Source: Empedobacter falsenii
GTDB lineage: Bacteria; Bacteroidota; Bacteroidia; Flavobacteriales; Weeksellaceae
Length of the DNA: 42,156 nucleotides
Reading direction: 5' to 3'
Assembly (NCBI RefSeq): GCF_019308355.1
Contig: NZ_JAAGKM010000024.1
Coordinates: forward strand, 1-42,156
The translations under genes were made by a program, and so were the position numbers. Position 1 is the stretch's first letter. Each line of letters starts with the position of its first letter. Below are positions 8,988 to 16,699 of this stretch, in pieces. A model generated the notes under the pieces. That model ran no database searches, was not told the DNA's origin, and saw nothing but the letters and a program-made list of their open reading frames with translations.

Positions 8988-9110
8988 CGTCAATTCGAGT
9001 GAAATTCGTTTAGAATTTTGTGTCGAGAATAAGGTTTTAGAAGATAAAATTCATCTTAATTCTCGATACAATTTTTAGAAATATATTTCTAAAAATCACT
9101 CGAATTGACG
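8988..9110. repeat. Palindromic intergenic repeat (MITE/REP-like), 123 bp
   Basis: The ends are 15-bp perfect inverted repeats: cgtcaattcgagtga at 8988-9002 and its complement at 9096-9110. Inside are a second imperfect inverted pair (tgtcgagaat near 9021 and attctcgataca near 9059) and a 22-bp perfect palindrome centred in the ttagaaatatatttctaa segment (9073-9094). No coding frame is present. This is the structure of a non-autonomous, transposase-mobilised miniature element or a REP-like hairpin repeat. No second copy was seen in this window. Confidence 0.7.
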
Positions 9111-9132
9111 AATTTTAATTCAAGACAAGTTA

Positions 9133-9522
9133 TTATTTAAAATATTCATCAAAATGATGTTTGAATAAAGTTGACATCGTTTCAGATTCTAAACCATATA
9201 AAGTAATTTCAAATTCAAATACGTCATCAGAAATTTCAATTCCAGAAATAGAACTTCCCCAACTTTTTAATTCTTCTTTAAAATCATTATAATAAATTCT
9301 AAGATTTGGAATAATCGCTGTGTCTATCAATCTTTCTTTTTCAGAATCATAATTTATATGGATGTTATTTGCTAAACAATAATTTTTGAATAATAAATAA
9401 GGAGATTCAATATCTATAAAATTTATTTTGCCATAAACAACTCCCATCGGAACATCTGCAAATTCAAATTCTGTAGTTCCAATAATTTGTTCTTCAAGCT
9501 TTATTGTAAATGTAGTAGCCAT
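9133..9522 (-). CDS. Hypothetical protein, 129 residues
   Basis: I do not recognise this protein. It is soluble, acidic and of mixed alpha/beta composition, without a signal peptide or membrane segment. Visible features include FADVPMGVVYGKINF, a central stretch on NLRIYYNDFKEELKSWG, and alternating hydrophobic residues near the end (DDVFEFEITLYGL) that suggest beta strands. Size and composition would fit an immunity-type protein, but no toxin gene is adjacent, so that is only a thought. It is followed by the palindromic repeat and preceded, 29 bp away, by the stop of the Na/Pi cotransporter gene on the same strand, so co-transcription is possible. Confidence 0.6.
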   Translation of the reverse strand: MATTFTIKLEEQIIGTTEFEFADVPMGVVYGKINFIDIESPYLLFKNYCLANNIHINYDSEKERLIDTAIIPNLRIYYNDFKEELKSWGSSISGIEISDDVFEFEITLYGLESETMSTLFKHHFDEYFK

Positions 9523-9551
9523 GCAATAAATTTCTTTAAACTTACAAAAAT

Positions 9552-11198
9552 CTACTGATTTTTTAGCTTAACAATTGTTGCATTGGCTTTGTAAAGATGA
9601 TCGCCAAGAATTTCGTAATTCTGAATTAGATCTTTGTAGAAAAGCGCACTTGTAGTCAAAAGTTTCTCTTTTTCGATCGTCTTCATTAAATTTGCTTCGG
9701 CTTCTTTGTAAATTGTATTAATCGTTTTTTCGATAAACTCCGCTTGTTTGATAGAAACTTCTTCTTGTGTTTCGTTCAAATTTTGATTTAGAATACGCGT
9801 TGTTTGATCCAAATTATTTTGAAATTCGACCAAATACGTTCTCATTTTTGGTGTAAAATAACTATTTGTCATTCTACGACGACGATGAATAGAAGAAATC
9901 TTAATCGCAATATCGCCCACACTTTCCAGATGATGACAAAGTGTAATTAGTTGATGAATCGCAATTGTATTTTCGTTTGGTAAATCTAAATCAGCAATTT
10001 CATTCAAAAATTCATTGACTTCTCTCTCCAATTGATCACCTTCTTTTTCCAGTTCCAAAATTCGTTCACGAAAAACCAAAATCTTTTCTTCATCACTTTC
10101 AGTAATCATTCGCCCAAGCGTATAAATCGTTTGTTTCGTTGTAGAAGCGAGTTTCAGAAGTTTTTTGTTGGCTTCATTTTTATATAGGTCAGAATTTGTT
10201 CCGAATGGAATTGCATAAAATTCTAATTTATTGTCTGCTGATTTTACAGAGAAATATTTTTTCTGACAATAGAAAGCTATTTTATTGATAAAAGGCGTAA
10301 ACAAAATGACCCCGACGAAATTACTAATAGTATCAAAAGTAATCAGTTGAACAGCGATATTTGATGAAATTGTTGTTCCAATAAATTTTAAAACAAAATT
10401 TGCAATCAACATAAAAATCAACGCAATTACAATATTGAAAAATGTATGAAATGCTGCGACAACTTTCGTGTATTTATCTCCAATTGCGGCAACTAAATGC
10501 GCTGTAAAAGTTGTTCCTATATTTGCTCCCAAAACAATCATTGCAGCTAATTCGATAGGTAAACCTTTGCTCGCTAATAAAATTGCAATCGTAATTGATG
10601 CTGATGAAAAGTGGACTAAAACCGTTAGTAATATTCCAAATAGAATAAATAACAAATTAGTCAAAAAACCATAATGCGATAATTGCTGAAAGAATTCTTG
10701 TAACTTCTGATGACTTTCGATAGAAGGTAAAAAAGTTTTCAGGAAATAAAGCGAAAGAAAAAGTAAGGAAAGCGAAAATAAAATTCCACCTACTTTTCTT
10801 TGGTTACGTTTTTTCGATAAATAAAATGGAAAAGCCACCAGTATAAGAGGCAATGCAATTTGTACCAAATCGAATTTCATTCCGAAATAGACCAACCACA
10901 ATGTAAGCGTAGTTCCGATATTTGCGCCTAATATTAAGCCAAATGCTTTTCGCAAATTAATCAATCCAGCATTTACAAATCCCAATATAAACACACTCGC
11001 AGCCGAGGAAGATTGTATAGCTGTTGTAAAAAAAGTACCTGTAACAATTGTCGATAAATTGTTTTTGGTTAATTTGTTTAGAGTGCGTTTAAAATTCGAT
11101 CCAGATAACGCTTGTAAATTTTCGCTTAATAGTTTTATCGCAAAAATGAACAAAGCAATTGCTCCGAAAAGTTGCAAAATTTGTATGATAAGATGCAT
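9552..11198 (-). CDS. Na/Pi cotransporter family protein (NptA/PNaS) with PhoU-like tail
   Basis: A 548-residue protein of the sodium/phosphate cotransporter family. The membrane half (about 1-310) contains the inverted duplication typical of the family: QSSSAASVF (62-70) followed by LGANIGTTLT, and later HFSSASITI followed by LGANIGTTFT. The C-terminal part (about 340-545) is a helical, highly charged PhoU-like domain (HQLITLCHHLESVGDIAIK, EILGDHLYKAN). It probably imports phosphate with Na+ at the inner membrane. The ATG at 11198 starts straight into the first helix. A possible functional link to the polyphosphate operon at 22-25 kb exists, but they are not adjacent. Confidence 0.9.
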   Translation of the reverse strand: MHLIIQILQLFGAIALFIFAIKLLSENLQALSGSNFKRTLNKLTKNNLSTIVTGTFFTTAIQSSSAASVFILGFVNAGLINLRKAFGLILGANIGTTLTLWLVYFGMKFDLVQIALPLILVAFPFYLSKKRNQRKVGGILFSLSLLFLSLYFLKTFLPSIESHQKLQEFFQQLSHYGFLTNLLFILFGILLTVLVHFSSASITIAILLASKGLPIELAAMIVLGANIGTTFTAHLVAAIGDKYTKVVAAFHTFFNIVIALIFMLIANFVLKFIGTTISSNIAVQLITFDTISNFVGVILFTPFINKIAFYCQKKYFSVKSADNKLEFYAIPFGTNSDLYKNEANKKLLKLASTTKQTIYTLGRMITESDEEKILVFRERILELEKEGDQLEREVNEFLNEIADLDLPNENTIAIHQLITLCHHLESVGDIAIKISSIHRRRRMTNSYFTPKMRTYLVEFQNNLDQTTRILNQNLNETQEEVSIKQAEFIEKTINTIYKEAEANLMKTIEKEKLLTTSALFYKDLIQNYEILGDHLYKANATIVKLKNQ

Positions 11199-11362
11199 TA
11201 ATGATTAATTGACTACAAAAATAGGGACTCTAATGTAAATAGAATATTATCTTTTTTACTTTTATTGAAAAAAAGTTTAATCTTTTTTTGAATTCTAAAA
11301 TTCTGATTTTCAAAATTGAAGTAAATTTTTAGAAAAAACTTCTACTTTTTTTTGAAAAAACA

Positions 11363-11395
11363 TTTGCGAGATTCGAAAAACTGCCCTAATATTGC
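11363..11395 (+). promoter_or_regulatory. Promoter of the tRNA-Thr/Tyr cluster
   Basis: TTTG (11363-11366), a 20-bp spacer and TAATATTG(C) (from 11387) match the Bacteroidetes primary-sigma pattern TTTG-N19-21-TAnnTTTG. Transcription would begin near 11401, about 75 nt before the first tRNA. Confidence 0.65.
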
Positions 11396-11475
11396 ACCAC
11401 GAAAAAGGAACAATACTTCTTTCGAGAAATGAATATCCTGTTTTCAATTTGAAATATACAAATAATAATATTTTT

Positions 11476-11549
11476 GCCGATGTAGCTCAGCTGGCTAGAG
11501 CAGCTGATTTGTAATCAGCAGGTCGTGGGTTCGAGTCCCTCTATCGGCT
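11476..11549 (+). tRNA. tRNA-Thr (anticodon TGT), copy 1
   Basis: A 74-nt cloverleaf: acceptor GCCGATG/TATCGGC, D-arm GCTC/GAGC, anticodon stem GCTGA/TCAGC with loop TTTGTAA (anticodon TGT), and T-loop TTCGAGT, with discriminator T. The T-stem as read (GTGGG/CCCTC) has one U-U mismatch, shared by all three copies. First gene of the five-tRNA cluster. Confidence 0.97.
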
Positions 11550-11566
11550 CAGCAAAAATATAGGTC

Positions 11567-11647
11567 GGGGAGATACTCAAGCGGCCAACGAGGACGGACT
11601 GTAAATCCGTTGGGTAACCTTCGCAGGTTCGAATCCTGCTCTCCCCA
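11567..11647 (+). tRNA. tRNA-Tyr (anticodon GTA), copy 1
   Basis: An 81-nt type II tRNA with acceptor GGGGAGA/TCTCCCC, anticodon stem ACGGA/TCCGT with loop CTGTAAA (anticodon GTA), a long variable arm (GGGTAACCTTCGC region) and T-loop TTCGAAT, discriminator A. It lies 17 nt after tRNA-Thr copy 1. Confidence 0.97.
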
Positions 11648-11654
11648 CTAAAAA

Positions 11655-11728
11655 GCCGATGTAGCTCAGCTGGCTAGAGCAGCTGATTTGTAATCAGCAG
11701 GTCGTGGGTTCGAGTCCCTCTATCGGCT
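11655..11728 (+). tRNA. tRNA-Thr (anticodon TGT), copy 2
   Basis: Identical in sequence to the copy at 11476-11549. It begins 7 nt after tRNA-Tyr copy 1, so both must be cut from a common precursor. Confidence 0.97.
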
Positions 11729-11772
11729 CCAAAAAAGTTTATATTTTACTTTTAAAACAAAAATAAAAAATC

Positions 11773-11846
11773 GCCGATGTAGCTCAGCTGGCTAGAGCAG
11801 CTGATTTGTAATCAGCAGGTCGTGGGTTCGAGTCCCTCTATCGGCT
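11773..11846 (+). tRNA. tRNA-Thr (anticodon TGT), copy 3
   Basis: Identical to copies 1 and 2. It is separated from copy 2 by a 44-nt AT-rich spacer that shows no clear promoter of its own. Confidence 0.97.
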
Positions 11847-11878
11847 CTTCTTTTTTGAAGAATACTTTATTATTAGGC

Positions 11879-11959
11879 GGGGAGATACTCAAGCGGCCAA
11901 CGAGGACGGACTGTAAATCCGTTGGGTAACCTTCGCAGGTTCGAATCCTGCTCTCCCCA
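11879..11959 (+). tRNA. tRNA-Tyr (anticodon GTA), copy 2
   Basis: Identical to tRNA-Tyr copy 1. The Thr-Tyr order is repeated, so the cluster reads Thr-Tyr-Thr-Thr-Tyr and looks like a product of tandem duplication. The intrinsic terminator at 11987 ends the transcript. Confidence 0.97.
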
Positions 11960-11986
11960 CAATCCATTTTAAATATTTGGAAAAGC

Positions 11987-12016
11987 AAATCATCAAATCT
12001 TTTGATGATTTTTTTA
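11987..12016 (+). terminator. Terminator of the tRNA cluster
   Basis: An 11-bp perfect stem (aaatcatcaaa / tttgatgattt) with a TCT loop is followed by a T-run, 27 nt after the last tRNA. Confidence 0.85.
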
Positions 12017-12030
12017 TTAATGTGAGCATC

Positions 12031-12060
12031 AAAAAAAAAGCCCTTTTTAAAGGACTTTTT
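12031..12060 (-). terminator. Terminator of mtnN
   Basis: On the minus strand a 12-bp stem with one G-U pair (aaaaagtccttt / aaagggcttttt) and a two-base loop precedes a run of T. The stem starts within the mtnN stop codon. Confidence 0.75.
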
Positions 12061-12817
12061 ACTTGATGATGTTCTTAATAATTTCTATTGAATATACATT
12101 CGAAATCTTTTCTATAAAACTATTAAAATCTAATGTAGAATGATCGTCGGCATCATCTGATATTGTTCTTATGATGATAAAAGGAATATCAAATTCGTAA
12201 CAAACTTGTGCTACTGCAGCGCCTTCCATTTCGACACAAAGTATTTCGGGTAAGTTTTGTTGTAATTTTTCTTTCTGAGAATTTGTCGAGAAAAATAAAT
12301 CTCCAGATCCAATTAAACCAACATGTAGTTGAGGCTGATGAATATTAAATTTATCCAAATCTTTTTCAGAAATCACATTATGCAAATGTTGCTCTTCTAA
12401 AATTTCTAAAATAGCTGTTGTCGCAACTTCTAATTGAGAAGAATCAGCCTCAAAATAAGCTTTTCCTAACATTGGGATTTCGTAAGCAGGAAAAAGAGGT
12501 TGAGCATTCATATCATGTTGAATCAAACTTTGCCCTAGAACAATATCTCCAATTTTTACATCAGCATGAATTCCACCTGCAACACCTGTAAAAATCAATT
12601 CAGAAACGTTAAATTCAAGGATTAAGGTTGTAACCGTAGCAGAGGCAGCAACTTTACCAACACGAGAATAAACGACCACAACTTTTTGATTGTTTAATTT
12701 TCCAGTAAAATAACTTCTTCGACCAATTTTATGTTCTTGCTTGTTTGTTAATAAATTGACTACACCGTTTATTTCTTGCGGTATAGCGCCTATTATTCCT
12801 ATTATTCTTTCGCTCAT
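12059..12817 (-). CDS. mtnN: 5'-methylthioadenosine/S-adenosylhomocysteine nucleosidase
   Basis: This enzyme of the purine nucleoside phosphorylase/MTAN superfamily cleaves the glycosidic bond of MTA and SAH, supporting methionine salvage and the activated methyl cycle. The N-terminus IIGIIGAIPQEING carries the conserved Gln-Glu pair (Glu15). FTGVAGGIHADVKIGDIVL is the phosphorylase glycine loop. The C-terminal CVEMEGAAVAQVC supplies the ribose-binding Met-Glu, and ISDDADDH the catalytic Asp. At 252 residues it is slightly longer than E. coli MtnN (232). It stands alone between the tRNA cluster and the divergent YceI lipoprotein gene. Confidence 0.9.
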   Translation of the reverse strand: MSERIIGIIGAIPQEINGVVNLLTNKQEHKIGRRSYFTGKLNNQKVVVVYSRVGKVAASATVTTLILEFNVSELIFTGVAGGIHADVKIGDIVLGQSLIQHDMNAQPLFPAYEIPMLGKAYFEADSSQLEVATTAILEILEEQHLHNVISEKDLDKFNIHQPQLHVGLIGSGDLFFSTNSQKEKLQQNLPEILCVEMEGAAVAQVCYEFDIPFIIIRTISDDADDHSTLDFNSFIEKISNVYSIEIIKNIIK

Positions 12818-12986
12818 CTTTCCAATTTGAAAGCGAAGTTACCAATTTATTTTCTGTATTTGTAAACCGAACAATAAATCTCATAAATTAAGATAAATGG
12901 CAAACAAATGATAATCAAACATGTATTTAGAAGATTTTTTATCATCTTACAAAAGTAGAGTTTTTTCAGAATATGTTAAAAATCAA

Positions 12987-13018
12987 TTGTGAATTAGTCT
13001 TGGCTTGTTGTATTTTTG
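12987..13018 (+). promoter_or_regulatory. Promoter of the YceI-type lipoprotein gene
   Basis: TTG (12987-12989), a 21-bp spacer and a perfect TAnnTTTG match TATTTTTG (13011-13018). The predicted start site is about 12 nt before the ATG at 13036, giving a very short leader. Confidence 0.75.
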
Positions 13019-13035
13019 TAGCATAAAAGTTTGAA

Positions 13036-13689
13036 ATGAAAAAATTATCTATAGCGATTATATGCTGTGCATCAGTAATGCTGATGAATTGTACGAATAA
13101 AACAGAAGAAAAACCAGTTGAACAACCTGCTAAATCTGCTGTTACAGTGGAAGAACCAACGGAAATTGTAGAGGGTGTAATTAGAAAATCTGGAGTTGAG
13201 TGGACGGCTTATAAAACAACAGAAAAAGTGGCTGTTTCAGGACGTTTTGATGTTGTTTTGGTGAAAGACGCAAAAGAAGATGGAAAAACGCCTCAAGAAG
13301 TTTTAGAAGGTGCAAATATTATAGCGACAGTTGCTACATTAAATTCTGATCAAATTGATCGTGATCAAAAATTGAAAGATATTTTGTTTGGAAATATGAT
13401 TAATACAAGCGAAATCAAAGGTCAATTACATTTCAGAGATGGTAAAACTTTCTTGAATTTAACGTTGAATAATGCTTCTAAAGAATACGAAGTAAAATCA
13501 ACGTTTGAGAACAATGTTTTTTCAATTGAAACAGATGTTGATTTGATGGATTTTAACACAGGAAAAGCAATAGAAGCTCTTAATCAAGCTTGTTTAGAAT
13601 TACACAAAGGTGCAGATGGCGTTTCTAAAACATGGAGCGAAGTACACATCAAAGGTCAAGTAGAATTTAGCGATAGTTTCGGTAAATAA
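13036..13689 (+). CDS. YceI-like domain lipoprotein
   Basis: A 217-residue secreted lipoprotein. The signal peptide ends in a lipobox LMNC with Cys19, so the mature protein is lipid-anchored. A short Pro/Glu-rich linker (about 24-48) is followed by a beta-rich domain with YceI-like features: VEWTAYKTTEKVAVSGRF (about 55-72) and a repeated pattern of strands such as IKGQLHFRDGKTFLNLTL. YceI proteins are lipocalin-like barrels that bind isoprenoid or amphiphilic ligands; the ligand here is unknown. Monocistronic: it has its own promoter at 12987 and terminator at 13712. Similarity to YceI is recognised by pattern only. Confidence 0.75.
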   Translation: MKKLSIAIICCASVMLMNCTNKTEEKPVEQPAKSAVTVEEPTEIVEGVIRKSGVEWTAYKTTEKVAVSGRFDVVLVKDAKEDGKTPQEVLEGANIIATVATLNSDQIDRDQKLKDILFGNMINTSEIKGQLHFRDGKTFLNLTLNNASKEYEVKSTFENNVFSIETDVDLMDFNTGKAIEALNQACLELHKGADGVSKTWSEVHIKGQVEFSDSFGK

Positions 13690-13711
13690 TTCAAAAAATA
13701 AATAATTAATT

Positions 13712-13744
13712 TTAAGGCTACAATTTTTTGTAGTCTTAATTTTT
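13712..13744 (+). terminator. Terminator of the YceI-type gene
   Basis: An 11-bp stem with one G-U pair (ttaaggctaca / tgtagtcttaa), an ATTTTT loop and a trailing T-run, 22 nt past the stop codon. Confidence 0.8.
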
Positions 13745-13763
13745 ATAAATAAATCAGTAAAAA

Positions 13764-14090
13764 ATGAATTGGGTAATTTTACTAATTGCAGGATTGTGCG
13801 AAGTCGGTTTCGCATCATGTCTTGGAAAAGCAAAAGAAGCAACCGGAAATGACACGTATTTATGGTATGGTGGTTTTTTATTTTTCTTAACGTTGAGCAT
13901 GGTTTTGTTGGTAAAAGCAACGCAAACATTACCAATCGGAACGGCTTATGCAGTTTGGACAGGAATTGGAGCAGTCGGAACAGTTTTAGTAGGAATTTTT
14001 ATTTTTAAAGAACCAGCAAGTTTTTGGCGCGTTTTCTTCTTAACGACTTTAATTTGCTCTATTATTGGGTTAAAATTTGTGTCAAATTAA
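13764..14090 (+). CDS. SMR-family efflux protein, SugE/Gdx type
   Basis: A 108-residue small multidrug resistance transporter with four transmembrane helices. The essential membrane-embedded glutamate is Glu13 (LCEVGFA). The segment GTAYAVWTGIGAVGTVLVG (about 60-78) matches the SugE subgroup signature, in which characterised members are guanidinium/proton antiporters or quaternary ammonium exporters. SMR proteins work as dual-topology dimers; paired-gene heterodimers also exist, but no second SMR gene is present here. I see no guanidine riboswitch upstream. It is followed 21 bp later by the broken AraC-type regulator on the same strand. Confidence 0.9.
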   Translation: MNWVILLIAGLCEVGFASCLGKAKEATGNDTYLWYGGFLFFLTLSMVLLVKATQTLPIGTAYAVWTGIGAVGTVLVGIFIFKEPASFWRVFFLTTLICSIIGLKFVSN

Positions 14091-14111
14091 CTGAAATTAA
14101 AGTGTTGATTT

Positions 14112-14936
14112 ATGGAGAATTTTAATGTTTTTGATCAAGAGGAATTTATTCAGCAAACTGTTGAAAATAAACGTTTGAAAAAAGATTTGATTAAGACGAT
14201 TTTTATTCAGCATGGTTATTTAATTATTTCTCAAAATGACCAAGAAATTAAACTAAAACAACACGATGTTTTCTTCCCAGAACCTAATAAATCTTACCAA
14301 ATAATTTCAAAATAATCTGATTTAGAATTGTTGAGTTTAGTTTTAACCAAAAAGATTTTAGATACATCGATTATCGATTTGAGTGGTTATGAATACAACC
14401 AATTTTTTGGTGAAGGTAGAATCAATAATTATCATTTCAATGAAATAGAATTTTCTGCTTTAATCGAACTTTTATTGCAATTGAAGTTGCGTTTGCAAGA
14501 GAAATTGACCAAATTCGTACGCTATTTACAGTTCAATTTATTTTATGCGATTGTTTACACAACGTTTAGCGAACTTTCGAAACAACAAACAATTATTGTA
14601 AGAAAAGGAACGCGAAAAGATGATATTGTAAAGCGTTTTTTGAATGATTTAAATAAGAGTTATACAGAAAACAGAGATGCAAAATATTATGCAGATAAAT
14701 TGAATATTACAGTACGATATTTAACTGAATGTTGCAAATCAATAACAGGTAGAACGACAAAAGAATTAATCAGTTCTGTTGTGATTCGTGAATCGAAAGT
14801 ATTGTTGAGTGAAACAACTAAAACAATCTCTGAAATTTCGAATGAGTTAAACTTTTCTGACCAATATTCATTCGGAAATTTTTTCAAAAAACATCTAAAA
14901 ATTAGTCCAACTCAATTTAGAAAAAGTTTACAATAA
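14112..14936 (+). pseudogene. AraC-family transcriptional regulator, interrupted by an in-frame TAA
   Basis: The first 67 codons (14112-14312) end at TAA 14313-14315; the same frame continues without further stops to 14936, giving about 274 residues if the stop is ignored. The N-terminal part is a small AraC-type sensor domain (FIQHGYLIISQNDQEI, FPEPNKSYQII). The C-terminal part holds two helix-turn-helix motifs: YADKLNITVRYLTECCKSITG and ISNELNFSDQYSFGNFFKKH, with the closing SPTQFRKS. Only one codon separates it from an intact gene. The SMR transporter just upstream is the likely co-transcribed partner or target. A restart inside the second part cannot be excluded. Confidence 0.8.
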
Positions 14937-15008
14937 CTTCCGTTTTGGACATCTTTAGGCTACTTTTCAAACTTTTTTTTATCTCGATTTTTATCATCTT
15001 TGTTACTA

Positions 15009-15118
15009 TCAAAAGGGTCACTATAATTTTATAGTAAAACAGAGGTGTTTTTTGATGGCGAAAGCTAACAAAAGTGAGTAGAGTATTACTAAAAGTTTAT
15101 ATCACCTCTGTTTTTTCT
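15009..15118 (+). ncRNA. Candidate small structured RNA (no family assigned)
   Basis: A non-coding stretch folds into a tidy multi-helix shape. Hairpin 1 is actataa-TT-ttatagt (15020-15035). Directly abutting is a 12-bp perfect closing helix, aaaacagaggtg (15036-15047) with its complement at 15103-15114. Inside are a hairpin TTTTG-A-TGGC-GAAA-GCTA-A-CAAAA (15050-15073) with a GNRA tetraloop, and a weaker AGTA/TACT hairpin (15077-15090). The closing helix runs into TTTTTT, as in an intrinsic terminator. CATCTTTG at 14995-15002 is a 7-of-8 match to the -7 consensus, which would start the RNA near 15009. All of this is read from sequence; the RNA itself is inferred. Confidence 0.5.
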
Positions 15119-15239
15119 AAAATAATGTTTTTAAAATTAATAGTTCCGAAAAAGTTTAAAATAGTTCTAAGTTTACTGATATTTGAAAAGAAGTAATCCA
15201 AAAACCTAAAATGATTATTTTGACCATTTGACAAAAAAC

Positions 15240-15275
15240 AAAAAGAGAACCTAAAAAATTAAGTTCTCTTTTTCT
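15240..15275. terminator. Terminator-like hairpin
   Basis: An 11-bp stem (aaaaagagaac / gttctcttttt) with a 12-nt loop is followed on the plus strand by T-rich sequence. It lies about 125 bp past the small RNA candidate, so it may end read-through transcription from the small RNA or the AraC region. Confidence 0.55.
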
Positions 15276-15298
15276 ATATTTTATAGATATTTAAGTGG

Positions 15299-15327
15299 AA
15301 AATCACCTTTTATTGAAAGGTGATTTT
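15299..15327 (-). terminator. Terminator of mpl
   Basis: A 12-bp perfect stem (aaaatcaccttt / aaaggtgatttt) with a TATTG loop sits immediately after the mpl stop codon (minus strand). Confidence 0.8.
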
Positions 15328-15328
15328 T

Positions 15329-16681
15329 TTATGCTTTAAATAATTCATTCAAGTTTACTCCACCGAAGTTTCCTGAACTCATCATCAAAAATACTTTATC
15401 TTTTTTATCTAAACTTTCGATATAATCTTGCAATTGTTCACCATTTGTAAATACCAAAATAGAATCATCTCCAAAGGCTTTTTTGATATCTTCTGGAGAA
15501 ATCATTTCCATACGTTTTATTTCTAATGCTTCTGGGCTATACATTACAATTTTGATATCAGTTTTGTCTAAAGCACCTTTGTATTGCACCAAAAACTCAG
15601 GATTCAAAGACGAATAGGTGTGGATTTCTAAACATCCTACAACTGTTTTATCTGTATATTGTTCTTTTACTGCATTCGTAACTGAAGTTACTTTACTTGG
15701 CGCATGGGCAAAATCTTTATACGCAACAAAATCAGAAGTACGATTAATTAATTCCAAACGTTTAGATGCTCCTTTGAATGATTGAATTGCTTCGTTGAAA
15801 TCATCATCCATTACACCTAATTGTTTACAAATTGCACGAGCACCTTCTAAATTCATCAAGTTATGATTACCAAAGACTTCTAACGGAATTGGTCCATCTT
15901 CTGTTTCGATAAAAGTGATTCCATTTTCGATAAAATGTTCTGGTAAATGATAAGGGAATTTCTTGATTGCTTTCTCCGTTTCTTCTACCACTTTAACAAC
16001 TTCTTCGTCTGTTTCGTTGTAAATTAAAGCACCTCCATTCACGATAGATTCTACGAATTTTGAGAATTGAGAAGTGTAATCTGCAAACGTTGGAAAAACA
16101 TTGATATGATCCCAAGCAATACCTGAAATCAACGCAATATTTGGTTGATACAACAAGAATTTTGAACGACGATCTAAGGCAGATGATAAATATTCATCAC
16201 CTTCCATAATCATAAATTCGTTGTCTTCTGTCAATTTTACCATCACATCAAAACCATCCAATTGCGCACCAACCATATAATCAACATCGATATTATGATA
16301 ATGCAAAACGTGAAGAATCATTGATGTAATTGTCGTTTTTCCATGCGAACCACCAATTACAACACGCGTTTTATCTTTTGATTGTTCGTACAAATATTCT
16401 GGATATGAATAGATTTTTAAACCTAATTCTTGAGCACGTAACATTTCAGGATTATCAGCGTGAGCATGCATTCCCAAAATCACAGCATCTAAATCTGTTG
16501 TAATTTTTTCTGGAAACCAACCCATTTCTTCTGGTAAAATTCTACGTTGGTCCAAACGTGTTTTCGAAGGTTCGAAAATTGCGTCGTCAGAACCTGTTAC
16601 TTGATATCCTTTTTCGTGCAAAGCAATCGCCAAATTGTGCATTGCACTTCCACCAATTGCAATAAAATGAACTTTTTTCAT
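15329..16681 (-). CDS. mpl: UDP-N-acetylmuramate:L-alanyl-gamma-D-glutamyl-meso-diaminopimelate ligase
   Basis: Mpl is a Mur-ligase-family enzyme that joins the recycled tripeptide L-Ala-gamma-D-Glu-mDAP to UDP-MurNAc, feeding recovered cell-wall peptide back into synthesis. The three-domain order is clear: an N-terminal UDP-binding Rossmann domain (FIAIGGSAMHNLA, 6-18), the ATP-binding P-loop GSHGKTT (111-117) with EGDEYLSSA and AWDHINVFPT further on, and the C-terminal domain with FAHAPSKV. The 450-residue length matches Mpl, and the GSAMHNLA variant of the first motif distinguishes it from MurC. It is the last gene of the NUDIX-acyltransferase-mpl operon, 18 nt after the preceding stop. 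Confidence 0.93.
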   Translation of the reverse strand: MKKVHFIAIGGSAMHNLAIALHEKGYQVTGSDDAIFEPSKTRLDQRRILPEEMGWFPEKITTDLDAVILGMHAHADNPEMLRAQELGLKIYSYPEYLYEQSKDKTRVVIGGSHGKTTITSMILHVLHYHNIDVDYMVGAQLDGFDVMVKLTEDNEFMIMEGDEYLSSALDRRSKFLLYQPNIALISGIAWDHINVFPTFADYTSQFSKFVESIVNGGALIYNETDEEVVKVVEETEKAIKKFPYHLPEHFIENGITFIETEDGPIPLEVFGNHNLMNLEGARAICKQLGVMDDDFNEAIQSFKGASKRLELINRTSDFVAYKDFAHAPSKVTSVTNAVKEQYTDKTVVGCLEIHTYSSLNPEFLVQYKGALDKTDIKIVMYSPEALEIKRMEMISPEDIKKAFGDDSILVFTNGEQLQDYIESLDKKDKVFLMMSSGNFGGVNLNELFKA

Positions 16682-16699
16682 TTTGTATGTTGTATTCTT

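Noticed and set aside
11199-11475. Small gene or RNA in the AT-rich gap before the tRNA cluster
   Set aside because: Only homopolymeric A/T runs and the tRNA promoter could be seen; no coding frame or stable hairpin.
13690-13763. Guanidine riboswitch upstream of the SugE-type gene
   Set aside because: The gap contains only the terminator of the previous gene and about 20 AT-rich bases; no conserved guanidine-riboswitch motif is visible.
13600-13935. Minus-strand open frame across the YceI/SMR junction
   Set aside because: It crosses two well-supported plus-strand genes and a terminator, and shows no family features.
15000-15120. Hammerhead-type ribozyme suggested by the GATGGCGAAA stretch in the small RNA candidate
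   Set aside because: The conserved CTGATGA and GAAA core with three flanking helices is not present; the GAAA is simply a tetraloop.
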